From Nitrospira sp. (lineage in GTDB: Bacteria; Nitrospirota; Nitrospiria; Nitrospirales; Nitrospiraceae), in assembly GCA_005116745.1 (NCBI GenBank), contig SWDS01000006.1, positions 330,935 through 394,934 on the forward strand: a stretch of DNA of 64,000 bases. Reading direction: 5' to 3'. Positions 17,433-26,683 of the stretch are shown here, in pieces; positions within the stretch are counted from its first letter, which is position 1; every line of letters starts with the position of its first letter. The notes below the pieces were generated by a model. It searched no databases and had not been told where the DNA came from. It worked only from the letters and a program-made list of their open reading frames with translations. The translations under genes and the position numbers were made by a program.

Positions 17433-18071
17433 TTACATGAACTTCTTTGGAAACTGTTTCACCAAGGCGGCCGTGAGGGCATCGGCAATAACATAGACAT
17501 GATGTTCCATGACCGGCCAGGTTTCTTCCTCGCCGGCGTAATCTTTGTCTTGGAACTTGTTGATTTGAGCCACATGATGGTCAACATTCGTGGCAAATAG
17601 ATTTCGGACCGTCTCTTTGGAAAGGTGAGGATTGATCCCACTAAAAAAGGTGGCCATTTCGTCGGTGATCGAGGAAAATTCGACCATGGCTGCATCCTGG
17701 CGGCGCTTATTCCCGGCCCCAGTGGCCTCGGAGTAGGCTTTAATCACGCCATAGTGCTTCGTCAGCAAATTGCGGAACCGTTCAGCGACCGCATCCCCGT
17801 AGAACGGAGCAAATGTTTTCGCCATATCTCTTGTGTTGGTCGCCACGGCCTTCTCCGCAAAGTCTCGCGACCTCAGATCACTTTTCGCGTTGTCCAAGAC
17901 AACGTTGCGAATCCAGAAGAGGTGTCGAGACCATTCATCACGCAAGACGGCTTGCATATCCGCCGCAGTGACGGGATGTGGCTCTGACATCGAGGACCAC
18001 TCGTGCGCGCAACCCCCAATGCCGACCATGATGAAGACCAATAGTGCCATGGACCGACGTATGTAGTTCAT
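17433..18071 (-). CDS. Putative lipoprotein of unknown function
   Basis: The 212-residue protein has a lipoprotein signal (lipobox GIGGC, Cys21). The mature part is alpha-helical, with an N-terminal pattern VTAADMQAVLRDEWSRHLFWIRNVVLD and a His-containing pair THVDHHVAQINKF-like stretch near residue 160 and VMEHHVYVIADAL near 195. The two helical pairs bearing HH could form a four-helix bundle that binds metal or heme, but this is a guess. It is preceded by an unusual repeat-rich promoter region. Confidence 0.65.
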   Translation of the reverse strand: MNYIRRSMALLVFIMVGIGGCAHEWSSMSEPHPVTAADMQAVLRDEWSRHLFWIRNVVLDNAKSDLRSRDFAEKAVATNTRDMAKTFAPFYGDAVAERFRNLLTKHYGVIKAYSEATGAGNKRRQDAAMVEFSSITDEMATFFSGINPHLSKETVRNLFATNVDHHVAQINKFQDKDYAGEEETWPVMEHHVYVIADALTAALVKQFPKKFM

Positions 18072-18144
18072 GCCAACCCCTTTCCTATGATTGAAGTGGA
18101 CTCAGCTCTCTCCCTGCAGGCAGACGATGGCGTTGACCTTCAGG

Positions 18145-18158
18145 CGCATACGTATGCG
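18145..18158. repeat. 14-bp perfect palindrome upstream of the lipoprotein gene
   Basis: CGCATACGTATGCG is self-complementary over all 14 bases. It lies about 75 bases before the minus-strand lipoprotein start and next to a cluster of ATGTAA repeats. Likely a dimeric regulator site. Confidence 0.4.
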
Positions 18159-18173
18159 ACAAATCTGAACCTG

Positions 18174-18229
18174 TTATGTAACGCATTCTCATATCCATTA
18201 TGTAACCAGCATGTAAACAACAAGTAAAC
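18174..18229. repeat. Cluster of iteron-like ATGTAAC/AGTAAAC repeats
   Basis: TTATGTAAC occurs at 18174-18182 and 18198-18206, ATGTAAAC at 18211-18218 and AGTAAAC at 18223-18229. Spacing is 24, 11 and about 11 bases, close to helical phasing. The block is AT-rich compared with its surroundings. Confidence 0.4.
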
Positions 18230-18601
18230 AATCACTCGGTTCATGGATACATAGATACGTGGGCAAGGACCCATCTCGAAATAGATGCTGGGATGCGCAA
18301 GGGCGGCTTTGGACCTCATGATGGATGGTTTCGGCCTCACGTTTGGCTCGTATCTACCCGAGAACGGGCAAAAATGACGGTGACGGTCCGAGATTCTCTC
18401 ATTCAGGAGGTCGGCAATTGCGGGATACGCGCCAGGTGTTCTGAAAAGCCCACTGGTCAGAACGACGAACTCAGAAGAACGTGATCTAGTGCTCGTTCGG
18501 TGTGACTTGCATCGGCGTGGTCACAATGACAGCGTTCTCTCGTTGCAAGGTTCAAGGGATGAAAACCACAACGATCCGAATTTGAGGGATAGCCAATTCG
18601 T
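18230..18601. other. Intergenic region, nothing recognised
   Basis: About 370 bases with no supported frame between the repeat cluster and the second mpsC-like gene. Confidence 0.4.
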
Positions 18602-18994
18602 CTAACCGTTCGATCGACATGCAGTGGAAGTGGTAAGAGATTCTTGCAGCCGGATGATGAGCGTGGTTCTTCCGGCTGACGGATCGACATCTGCGATGAG
18701 GCGCTGCACCTTCGCCCCGATCGCGTCCTCAATTCGCGTACACAAAAGGCTCTGACACGAGTCGAACATGGCTCGGTGAAACTGGCGAAGAAGCGCACGC
18801 CCTTCAGTCGACCTTGCCAGCTGGTTTTCGGCTGGAACAGAGGTGGTTCTCGCCAACGCCACTTCGATGAGTTCATCACACACATGCACGTGGACGCTGG
18901 AATAACGGGCCTTCATGAACTCCGTGTGAAAGTCCAGTACGGCCAACGTGATCGCATACTCTATTTCAGCCTTATTGGTCAACGCACTCGCCAT
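18602..18994 (-). CDS. MpsC-like protein (DUF2294), copy 2
   Basis: A 130-residue, diverged paralogue of the protein at 16617. It keeps the domain order: EYAITLAVLDFHTEFMKARY, LARTTSVPAENQLARSTEGRALLRQFHRAMFDS, a Cys-containing helix (SLLCTRIEDAIGAKVQRLIADVD), then TTLIIRLQ. It adds extra residues at both ends. Copy 1 is adjacent to the dab operon, while this copy lies between it and the SulP transporter gene, all but copy 1 on the minus strand. It starts three bases after a small upstream gene, so the two form an operon. Confidence 0.68.
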   Translation of the reverse strand: MASALTNKAEIEYAITLAVLDFHTEFMKARYSSVHVHVCDELIEVALARTTSVPAENQLARSTEGRALLRQFHRAMFDSCQSLLCTRIEDAIGAKVQRLIADVDPSAGRTTLIIRLQESLTTSTACRSNG

Positions 18995-18997
18995 GGT

Positions 18998-19210
18998 CTA
19001 CCCCTCCGTGCGCCACGAGCGAATCCAACGTCCGGTTCGTGGATCTTCGAGTTTTGTGCTGTAGTGCTCGCGAAGAAACGCTTCATGTTCAGACGAAAGA
19101 CAGGGTGTGCCAGCACCCAAGTCTCTGGACGAGCAGATCCTATCCATGTCGTGGGGTGAGGTCATGTCCTCTGACGTGATAGCCATTTCTGCTGTCGTTA
19201 AGGACTTCAT
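18998..19210 (-). CDS. Small hypothetical protein upstream of mpsC copy 2
   Basis: A 70-residue frame starting MKSLTTAEMAITSEDM and ending RTGRWIRSWRTEG. The last 30 residues (SSEHEAFLREHYSTKLEDPRTG pattern) look like a conserved charged helix-turn segment. No family is recognised. The three-base gap to the DUF2294 gene suggests translational coupling. A longer frame to 19327 exists but its N-terminal part has non-coding composition. Confidence 0.45.
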   Translation of the reverse strand: MKSLTTAEMAITSEDMTSPHDMDRICSSRDLGAGTPCLSSEHEAFLREHYSTKLEDPRTGRWIRSWRTEG

Positions 19211-19628
19211 CGTGCGTCTCTTAGGGGTGGGACTGCACGCGTCACTCGGTGGGCGCCTTCGCGCCCACCGGACTGTCCCGTCTATCAATAGGCTTTGTTG
19301 AATCCGGGCTCTCCGGCATAGGCTCACAACCTCTGAAAGGGCTATCGGACCATCCGCTCAGGCAATTGATGGTAAATGCAAATCAGAGTCCAGACCGTTT
19401 GAAGTCTGCACGGCTCGTATGCAACAAAACGATTCACACAAATGCCTCAAAAATAGCGGCTCACGAATTTCACCGAAGTAGTGGGCCTCTCAGCGTGGGA
19501 AATTGCCCGTGCATCAGCGCACGAGCCGCACGAGACCTGTGCATCGATGCTCGGCTACAATGTTGACGACTATTGGGGTTGCAGGGAGTGCGGCACAGAA
19601 GGTTGGCTTATCCAGGCCGATTCTTGCT
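19211..19628. other. Intergenic region, nothing recognised
   Basis: About 420 bases. Several short overlapping frames exist on the plus strand, but none has a recognisable domain or ribosome binding site. Confidence 0.4.
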
Positions 19629-20030
19629 TTAATGCGAACGAACCAAGAGAACCGAGGCATCAATCTTGTCGATCAACTGTTCAGCGACTGAACCGATGAC
19701 CCACCGTTCCAGCGCTCCGCGATATGAACTTCCCACCACCACAAGATCAGCGCCCCATTCTCGTGCACCGTTGGCGAGGGAGTCGACGATTCCAGTCACG
19801 CCGTACATGGCCTCAGTGTGTAGGACACGGGTGTCTACGGTCACTCCGTCGCCAACGGCGGATTTGGCCTGCGCCAACAGCCTGAGACTGGCTTTTGGGT
19901 CGGTATCCTCGGTGGCAACATAGACAATGCGGAGCGTTCCATGGTTGGAGACAGCCATGCGCTTCGCTTCCATCAATGCTTTGATGGAACTGTCTTTCCC
20001 GTCGATCGCTGCCAGAATTTTGATGAACAT
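19629..20030 (-). CDS. Universal stress protein (UspA family)
   Basis: The product has about 133 residues starting MFIKILAAIDG. It has the UspA Rossmann-like fold: IKILAAIDGKDSSIKAL at the N-terminus and the ATP-binding G-x2-x-G-x9-G(S) pattern in VVGSSYRGALERWVIGSVAEQL, ending in VLLVRS. ATP-binding Usp proteins act as stress or energy regulators. The longer frame to 20108 adds low-complexity residues and is unlikely. It follows the SulP gene on the same strand, so it may modulate the transporter, an association seen elsewhere. Confidence 0.85.
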   Translation of the reverse strand: MFIKILAAIDGKDSSIKALMEAKRMAVSNHGTLRIVYVATEDTDPKASLRLLAQAKSAVGDGVTVDTRVLHTEAMYGVTGIVDSLANGAREWGADLVVVGSSYRGALERWVIGSVAEQLIDKIDASVLLVRSH

Positions 20031-20134
20031 GGAGCGGCGTCCTAATTGGTCGTTGATAGGTGAGTGAAGGAGGCTACTAGTCGTCTCCCCATCCTCGTGG
20101 CTCTTCACCCTGTGATCAATGTGGAGTAGATTTT

Positions 20135-21505
20135 CTAGCTGACGTCACCACCATTCTTCTTAAGATCATCAATGTATCGTTTGATAATCACACTTCCTGG
20201 CATTTTTTCAATATTGACATACACCATATAGTGTACGATCCCGTGCACGGCCATCGCAATCAACAATCCTTCAAAAATACCCACCTTAAAGACCAGGACG
20301 CCGCATAAAATGGCAAGGATCATGGCATAGGGACCATGGTGGGTCACATGCACAAGTCCCTCGATCATCTTCCAGCCAGAGAAGATCATGATGATCGCCA
20401 GCGCAAACTTTGGGAGATAGGCCAGGGCGTAGGTGTTGAAGGTAAAAAAGGTCACGACACAGCCAATGATGAGGACGGAGAATTTCGTATAGGCGCCAGC
20501 CAAGCGATTAGTCGTGCTCTTGGCTAACCCGTCCAGATTGGTCATGCCGCCGAAAAAGCTCGATCCCATATTTGCAATCCAGATGGCCAGCAAGCTGTTG
20601 TTGCTGTTGCATTTCCTCTTAAGGGGGTCAATTTTTTCAATGGCGGCGTTGCTCATGACCTGTTCGATGACGTCAATCATGGCGAGCATCACTGCAAACC
20701 CTACCATGGCGAGAACTGTGAGGGGACGCTCAAAGTGCGGAATCGGCAGCGCGAGCGTGAGCTCCGTGTCATCCATGGACAGCATAGGCACCGAGATGAA
20801 CTGGGCGAGAATGGTCCCCGCGGCGATGATGACAAAGTAGGGAATTGCCGGTTGCGTACTCTTGAACTTCAAAAAGAGCGCGACAAAGACGCCATAACCA
20901 ACCATGGAGATCAGGATCATCTGGATACGCGCGCCGTTCAAGAACGAATCAGCAGCTTCCATGTCTGGGGGGAGCTCATAGGTGAAGGTAAGAAACTTGA
21001 GCGCGATCTTCAGACCGACGCCTGCCAACAGCCCTTCGACGAGGTAGACCGGCACCGCCACCAAAATATAGCGCTGCCAGTTGAATCTCCATATGAGGCC
21101 TTGGATGGTCGCCGTCAGGAAAATCGCGAAGGCCATATTCTCCATGCCAAAGGTGGCCACGCCGACCGCCAGGACTGGCGCCAGACCTGCTGCGATTCCT
21201 GGGCAGCCGATGTAGTTGCCTGGCTTGAACCAGGCATTGACCCAGCCGATCAAGCAGGCAAACGCCACGGTTGCCAGCCCCACCTTAATAGGATACTCGG
21301 ACATCATGGCGATGCCGACCGTCAATGGGATGGCCATCGATCCCGCGATCAGTCCTGCGGCCATATCACGCCCTGCGTATTGTGCTTGGAAAGCGGCTGA
21401 TCCAGGTATGGCAACCGGTTCTGTCAGGACAGGTTGATCACTCCCGGTATCATGAAGTTCATCTTCGGCTGACTCTACATTTCTTTCTGCTTCATACGTT
21501 GTCAT
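20135..21505 (-). CDS. SulP/SLC26-family anion transporter without STAS domain
   Basis: A 456-residue inner-membrane protein with 11-12 hydrophobic segments. The N-terminal core AGRDMAAGLIAGSMAIPLTVGIAMM is the SulP signature, and GMTNLDGLAKSTTNRLAGA corresponds to the conserved second half-motif. The chain stops soon after the last helix (RYIDDLKKNGG), so the cytosolic STAS domain usual in this family is missing. Substrates of the family include sulfate and bicarbonate. The position between the DAB/MpsC genes and sodium pump genes suggests bicarbonate, but sulfate or molybdate cannot be excluded. Confidence 0.82.
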   Translation of the reverse strand: MTTYEAERNVESAEDELHDTGSDQPVLTEPVAIPGSAAFQAQYAGRDMAAGLIAGSMAIPLTVGIAMMSEYPIKVGLATVAFACLIGWVNAWFKPGNYIGCPGIAAGLAPVLAVGVATFGMENMAFAIFLTATIQGLIWRFNWQRYILVAVPVYLVEGLLAGVGLKIALKFLTFTYELPPDMEAADSFLNGARIQMILISMVGYGVFVALFLKFKSTQPAIPYFVIIAAGTILAQFISVPMLSMDDTELTLALPIPHFERPLTVLAMVGFAVMLAMIDVIEQVMSNAAIEKIDPLKRKCNSNNSLLAIWIANMGSSFFGGMTNLDGLAKSTTNRLAGAYTKFSVLIIGCVVTFFTFNTYALAYLPKFALAIIMIFSGWKMIEGLVHVTHHGPYAMILAILCGVLVFKVGIFEGLLIAMAVHGIVHYMVYVNIEKMPGSVIIKRYIDDLKKNGGDVS

Positions 21506-21816
21506 AGGCGGTGTCTCAATATTGTTGGGGCCGATTCAATTGGACTTGCTGGCACTCGGTCGCGCTCAACACATTCATCTGGTTACTACATAGAGACAGC
21601 AAGAAGGGGGCCGTACATCCTGGCTGTGGCCCTGTGACTCAAGTCGGCATAGTTAAAGGAAAAATGATGAGAGGCTCAGGCTAGACTCAGATCACGACGA
21701 CCAGAACTCCAAGAGACTGAGTGCAGGTGCACATGCCCGTGCGTCTATGCACGGATCGGGAAAGCTATAACGTAGGATAGAAGTTCCAGTAGAGCAGACG
21801 GCTACCCCAAACCATC
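21506..21816. other. Intergenic region upstream of the SulP gene
   Basis: About 310 bases between the SulP gene and the response regulator gene, both on the minus strand. I looked for a sigma-54 -24/-12 element facing SulP and did not find a good one. No other feature is recognised. Confidence 0.4.
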
Positions 21817-23220
21817 TTAGGAATCGGGCTTTCGACGGCGATCGAGCATCCAACGGGTAATGCCGAGATGTTTGGCGGCAAGGGATTTATTTCCGTTGGA
21901 ACGGCTCAAGACTTCGGTGATGATACGGTCCTCGAGATCAGACAGGGACTCACCGAGGCGGAAGGTCACGTGGACCTGATCGGGATCCGCCGTGTCAGAA
22001 AAAGTGGATGTAGGCTGAGCCATATCCATCGCTGGCTGTGTGGGATATCCTTCCATGTCGGATGGAAAATGAACTGATTCGAGCGTATCCGTCGGACAGA
22101 AAAGCACCGCACGTTCGATGAGATTGCTCAACTCGCGCACATTGCCGGGGAAATAGTATTGCAACAGAATGGCTTGTGCGCTGTCTCCGAAATGACGAAC
22201 CGGTTTTCTCAGAGAAAGAGCCGATCGGGTCAAGAATTGCTCGGCTAATGGCATGATGTCATCCTGCCGCTCCCGCAGGGGGGGGATCATAAGAGTCACG
22301 ACATTCAGTCTGAAGTAGAGGTCTTCACGAAACTCACCTTTGGTGACCGCCTCTTTCAAATTCCGATTCGTTGCGGCCATGAAGCGAACATCCACGGGGA
22401 TGTTGGCTGACCCGCCCACGCGCCGGAACGTACGTTCCTCGATCACGCGTAACAACTTCGCTTGCAAGGGGAGGGGGAGGTCCCCGATCTCATCAAAAAG
22501 GACCGTCCCTCCCTCTGCCAATTCGATCAATCCGGTTTTGCGGCCAGTCGCGCCAGTGAACGAGCCTTTTTCGTGCCCGAACAGTTCGCTTTCAAAGAGT
22601 TCCCGTGGAATCGATGGACAGTCCACCTCGATACAGGGCTTCTGGGCCCTGGCGCCGTTCGAGTGGATCACGCGGCTGATGTATTGCTTCCCGGTGCCGG
22701 TTTCTCCTTGGAGCAATACGGTCACACGGTCGTTCTTGGCGAGTTCACGGACCTGGCTCATGAAGGACTGCGTTGCCGGGCTCTTAGCAATAACGCGGCT
22801 GAGCGCATAGCGCTCTACATCTTGCCCACTCTGCAAATGAACCTGGCGCTGCAGCGTGAGCAGTTGAGTCGCCCTGGCCAAGGCGTGCTGCAGGTCTTCC
22901 ATATCGATGGACTTGGCGACAAAGTCGAACGCGCCGCGCCTCGTCGCTTCAACCGCATCCTTCACCGTACCCCTGGCGGTTAGCAGAATGACGAGCAAGT
23001 TGGGGGAGGTCTGCTTGACACGCTCGAGTACGTCCAAGCCGGATAGATTCGGCATCACAAGGTCTAGCACCAGAATATCCGGCTCAAAGGTCTTCAGCAG
23101 GGTCAAACATTCTTCTCCAGATCCTGCCGTCTGCACGGCGTAGCCTTGATCGGCAAGGCGCAGGGCGAACGCTTCGCGGACCGAGGCTTCGTCTTCCACC
23201 AATAGGAGTTGCCAGGTCAT
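21817..23220 (-). CDS. Sigma-54-dependent response regulator, NtrC family
   Basis: The 467-residue protein has a receiver domain with phospho-acceptor Asp53 (VLDLVMP), a linker, and an AAA+ sigma-54 activator domain with Walker A GETGTGKQ (172-179), Walker B VLFDEIGDL and the sigma-54 contact loop GSFTGA (219-224), a Ser variant of GAFTGA. A Fis-type helix-turn-helix follows (NGNKSLAAKHLGITRWMLDRRRK). It activates transcription from sigma-54 promoters when phosphorylated. It starts just before the stop of its partner kinase gene, two bases apart. Confidence 0.92.
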   Translation of the reverse strand: MTWQLLLVEDEASVREAFALRLADQGYAVQTAGSGEECLTLLKTFEPDILVLDLVMPNLSGLDVLERVKQTSPNLLVILLTARGTVKDAVEATRRGAFDFVAKSIDMEDLQHALARATQLLTLQRQVHLQSGQDVERYALSRVIAKSPATQSFMSQVRELAKNDRVTVLLQGETGTGKQYISRVIHSNGARAQKPCIEVDCPSIPRELFESELFGHEKGSFTGATGRKTGLIELAEGGTVLFDEIGDLPLPLQAKLLRVIEERTFRRVGGSANIPVDVRFMAATNRNLKEAVTKGEFREDLYFRLNVVTLMIPPLRERQDDIMPLAEQFLTRSALSLRKPVRHFGDSAQAILLQYYFPGNVRELSNLIERAVLFCPTDTLESVHFPSDMEGYPTQPAMDMAQPTSTFSDTADPDQVHVTFRLGESLSDLEDRIITEVLSRSNGNKSLAAKHLGITRWMLDRRRKPDS

Positions 23221-23221
23221 A

Positions 23222-25207
23222 TTAGGTCTCTCGCTTCAGGGGCAGCCACACCTCGACGATTGCTCCACTTCCGGGAGGGCTGCTAATCGCCAATTGCCCG
23301 CCGTGTCGCTCGACGATGTCGTGGGTGATCGTCAAGCCCAGGCCGACCCCTTTCGCTTTCCCATTCGTAAAGAACGGTTCGAAGATTCGCTGTAGATCCT
23401 CGGGCTCGATGCCTTTCCCCGTATCGGAGAACGTCACCGAAATCCCCGGACCTTGTTTTGCGTTCAAGGCGATTCGGATCGTCAATTCTCCTCCGTTCGC
23501 CATGGCGTCAATCGCATTCATTGAGATATTCAGAAAGGCTTGTTGCAGGTGGGCACGGGAGGCATCCACCACAGGACCCTCCGGGATGATTTTTTTTACA
23601 CGGATCCGCTGCTTGCTGAGATTGGGCTGCAGCAGTGTCAGCATGTCGTCGATCAGGGATGGGAGATCGCAGGGCTGGAGATCAAACGGGCGTGGCCGCA
23701 ATTGGCCTAGATGGGATTCCAGTAGCTCGTCGATACGAGCTGCTTCGCGCGCGATGAGCGCGCAGCGGTCTCTCGCGGCCCGCGGCAATTGGTCCTGTTC
23801 TGCGAGATGCGTCGCCAGACTTCCGAGCCCGATTAGCGGATTGCGGACTTCATGCAAGATGCCGCCGGCCAGCTGTCCGATCAATTTCACCTGTTCAGCG
23901 TGGCGCAGGGCTTCCAGCATCTGTTCCCGCTCGCTGAGATCCGTTAAAATCGCCAAATAGAATTGCGTAGTCCCGTCACGATCTTTGACGGGGCTCACGC
24001 TTTCCCAGACCAGGAACTCCGATCCGTCCTTCCGGCGATTGACGAAACGATCCACGAACGCCAGTCCAGAGTGGATCGCTTGCCAGAGTCGTTCATAGAA
24101 CTCCGGTGGATGCTTGCCTGACTTCAAAAGTGATGGCCGCTGGCCGAGTGCCTCGCCACGTGTCCAACCCGTCATACGCTCGATGGCCGGGTTCCACTCC
24201 AGAATGTACCCTTTGGTGTCGGTCAGCATGATCCCATCCTGCGCCGACATGAACAATCGATGATAGAGATCTCGCTGTGTATCGGCACGGCGACGTCGTT
24301 CCAGGACCGTTGCCACGGTATTCGCAACCGTACAGAGAAACTCGAGTTCCTTGACGGTGAAGTCACGAACCATCTTGGAATGGGCCGTCATGGCTCCGTA
24401 CACCCGGTCCTCAACCAGCATCGGCACACACATGCCCGCGATGCCGCCATGCTCGGTCAGAAGCTTTGAGGGCGTGAACCGCGTTTCCTTTCGCAAATCC
24501 CGCATGACAACCGGCAGCCGTTCCCGGATGGCGTATCCGGCCTGGGAATGTGTCCCTCCTTCGATCGTCAGCTTGCCGATCAATTCCGGTTCAAGACCGA
24601 TTCCTGCCACCACAGCCAAGTGATCGTCTGATTCTCGCGGAACAAGAATCTTGCACATCTCGAGTTCGAGGGCCTCAGCGGTATGCTTCACGGCTTCGCT
24701 CATCAGTTCCTGCGCCGGGGCATCACTGACGGCCAAGGTGCCGATCCGGGCCAGCACCGATTGAAATCGAGCGATTTGTGATGCTTCCTGTACCAGCTCC
24801 GTATGTTCTGTCACGTTTCGGAGAACCAAGAGGACTCCGGTCTCCCCATGGTACGGGACGACGCTGTAGCGGCACTCATAAATAAGCGTTTGGCCTTCGC
24901 GGTCAGCGAGCCGATAGGTTTGACTGCCCCTAGATCCCAAGGTTTCCTTATTCCAGACCATCGAATCGGCAAACAGGTGCGCACGTATACTCGTCTCATT
25001 CCGTGTGGGTCGGTCACGCGGCACGGCAGTCGCTTCGACCAGTTCGCCGAACTGCGCGTTCTCAAAAATCAGGAGTCCTTTGGCGGTGAGACAGAGTCCG
25101 CCTTCCAGACAATCGCTCACCCAGGCCAACACTTCGGCAGCGGCGACTTCGGGTTTGGATTGAACCGGATTTTTAGCAGGAGAAGAATGCGTTGTGCGGT
25201 TCTTCAC
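23222..25207 (-). CDS. Soluble PAS-GAF-PAS sensor histidine kinase, NtrB-like
   Basis: A 661-residue kinase with no predicted membrane helix, so it senses cytosolic signals. Domain order: a PAS-like domain (about 27-135), GAF (about 150-303), a second PAS with PAC (about 315-428), HisKA with phospho-acceptor His452 in GGILHEVRNPL, then HATPase_c with the N, G1 (DTGKGIEPED) and G2 (GVGLGLT) boxes. It passes phosphate to the adjacent response regulator. GAF domains often bind small molecules or nucleotides; the ligand here is unknown. It lies downstream of the antiporter gene on the same strand. Confidence 0.9.
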   Translation of the reverse strand: MKNRTTHSSPAKNPVQSKPEVAAAEVLAWVSDCLEGGLCLTAKGLLIFENAQFGELVEATAVPRDRPTRNETSIRAHLFADSMVWNKETLGSRGSQTYRLADREGQTLIYECRYSVVPYHGETGVLLVLRNVTEHTELVQEASQIARFQSVLARIGTLAVSDAPAQELMSEAVKHTAEALELEMCKILVPRESDDHLAVVAGIGLEPELIGKLTIEGGTHSQAGYAIRERLPVVMRDLRKETRFTPSKLLTEHGGIAGMCVPMLVEDRVYGAMTAHSKMVRDFTVKELEFLCTVANTVATVLERRRRADTQRDLYHRLFMSAQDGIMLTDTKGYILEWNPAIERMTGWTRGEALGQRPSLLKSGKHPPEFYERLWQAIHSGLAFVDRFVNRRKDGSEFLVWESVSPVKDRDGTTQFYLAILTDLSEREQMLEALRHAEQVKLIGQLAGGILHEVRNPLIGLGSLATHLAEQDQLPRAARDRCALIAREAARIDELLESHLGQLRPRPFDLQPCDLPSLIDDMLTLLQPNLSKQRIRVKKIIPEGPVVDASRAHLQQAFLNISMNAIDAMANGGELTIRIALNAKQGPGISVTFSDTGKGIEPEDLQRIFEPFFTNGKAKGVGLGLTITHDIVERHGGQLAISSPPGSGAIVEVWLPLKRET

Positions 25208-25294
25208 GCGCGGCCTCTGTCTGGGAAAGGGGTCCTATCGAGACAACGTAGTATACCGAGCCGACAGCGACATCGTCGAGAAGGATGAGAAGTT

Positions 25295-26683
25295 CTAGTG
25301 CACCGGCGCCTCGGCCGGTTGGGCAACAGAAGAGGTTGTGACTGGCGGATCGCCGCGTTTGGGAGTGGGGTGCCAGCCCATGACCGCGAGCAGCACACAG
25401 AAGCTGATGACATACGCGACCACGACATGCCAGCCGTGATACACCCATCGACCGACGTTTTTCGCATCCGGATACATGTTGGACAAGGCCACGCCGGCCG
25501 ACGAGCCGAACCAGATCATCGAGCCGCCGAACCCCACCGTGTAGGCGAGCATGCCCCAGTCATAGCCGCCTTGTTTCAGCGCGAGCGCGGTGAGTGGGAT
25601 GTTGTCGAACACCGCGGAGACGAACCCGAGCCCCATGGCCGATGGCCAGGAGGCGACCGGCAATTTTTCCACCGGCATCATGGAGGCGCAGGTGACCAGT
25701 GACAGTAGAAAAATCGTCCCTTTGGTCGCACCGGGTAACAGACTCCAATCCGGCTTGCGTACTGGCGCCGAGACTAGGATCGCCAGGGCCACGGCTACGC
25801 CGATGAAGGGGAAATGATCAGCAATCTCGGGGTGTACTAGGTTGATGTACACGTTGGTGGAAATCGCCGCCACCAAAATGAAGCCCACAATACCGACGCG
25901 ACCCCAGTCCACATGTGTGCCACCGGGCTCATAGGCCATCAACGGCGAATGTTTGTTTTGCTGTAGCGCGGCCGGGATGCCAAACAGGACTAGTGCGACC
26001 ACCGCGGCGACATACGCGTGGAATACGTCAATCGGGCTCACCCCGTCGATCCACATCATCGTGGTCGTGGTGTCGCCCACCACGCTGCCCGAACCGCCCG
26101 CATTGGAGGCGGCGACAATCGCGGCGAGGTATCCAATGTGAACCTTGCCGCGAAAGACGGTCTGTGCCATGGCGCCCCCAATCATCGCTGCAGCGATGTT
26201 GTCGAGAAACGAGGACAGCACGAACACCATCGCGAGCAGCGCGAACGCACCCTTCGCTTGTCCCGGCAGGTACTTTGGGAGCACTGCGGGAACATGGCTT
26301 TCCTCGAAGTGCTTGGACAGCAATGCAAAGCCCAGCAACAGGCACAGCAGATTGGAAAGAATGACCCACTCATGGGCCAGGTGGCCGACCAAGCCTGGCA
26401 GGCCATCGCCGGTCTTGAACCCGGTGAACGCCAATTTGTACAACGCGATCGTTCCGAGTCCAGTGAGCGCCACCTGCAGCGTATGGTGGTGGAACAGCGC
26501 CACGCCGAGCAGTGTGAGGGCGAACAAGATGAAATCGAACGGGATGCCAAAAGCGGTGGGTGGGTCAGTCGCCGCGATAGCAAGCGAGGGGGCGAGCCAT
26601 AATGCGAACGCGGCTCCGGCGATGACCAGCCGCGGACCGATGCCCGCCTGCGACGATGGAATCTTCTGCTCTTCAAGACGCAT
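25295..26683 (-). CDS. NhaD/ArsB-superfamily Na+/H+ antiporter
   Basis: A 462-residue inner-membrane protein with some 12 membrane segments. The family signature is the pair of discontinuous-helix motifs SSFLDNIAAAMIGG and FVSAVFDNIPLTALA, together with AASNAGGSGSVVGDTTTTMMW and GFGGSMIWFGSSAGVALSN, all typical of NhaD-type sodium/proton antiporters. It would exchange Na+ for H+ at alkaline pH or under salt stress. The neighbouring NQR operon makes a role in the sodium cycle plausible. A citrate-like carrier is the main alternative in this superfamily. Confidence 0.8.
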   Translation of the reverse strand: MRLEEQKIPSSQAGIGPRLVIAGAAFALWLAPSLAIAATDPPTAFGIPFDFILFALTLLGVALFHHHTLQVALTGLGTIALYKLAFTGFKTGDGLPGLVGHLAHEWVILSNLLCLLLGFALLSKHFEESHVPAVLPKYLPGQAKGAFALLAMVFVLSSFLDNIAAAMIGGAMAQTVFRGKVHIGYLAAIVAASNAGGSGSVVGDTTTTMMWIDGVSPIDVFHAYVAAVVALVLFGIPAALQQNKHSPLMAYEPGGTHVDWGRVGIVGFILVAAISTNVYINLVHPEIADHFPFIGVAVALAILVSAPVRKPDWSLLPGATKGTIFLLSLVTCASMMPVEKLPVASWPSAMGLGFVSAVFDNIPLTALALKQGGYDWGMLAYTVGFGGSMIWFGSSAGVALSNMYPDAKNVGRWVYHGWHVVVAYVISFCVLLAVMGWHPTPKRGDPPVTTSSVAQPAEAPVH

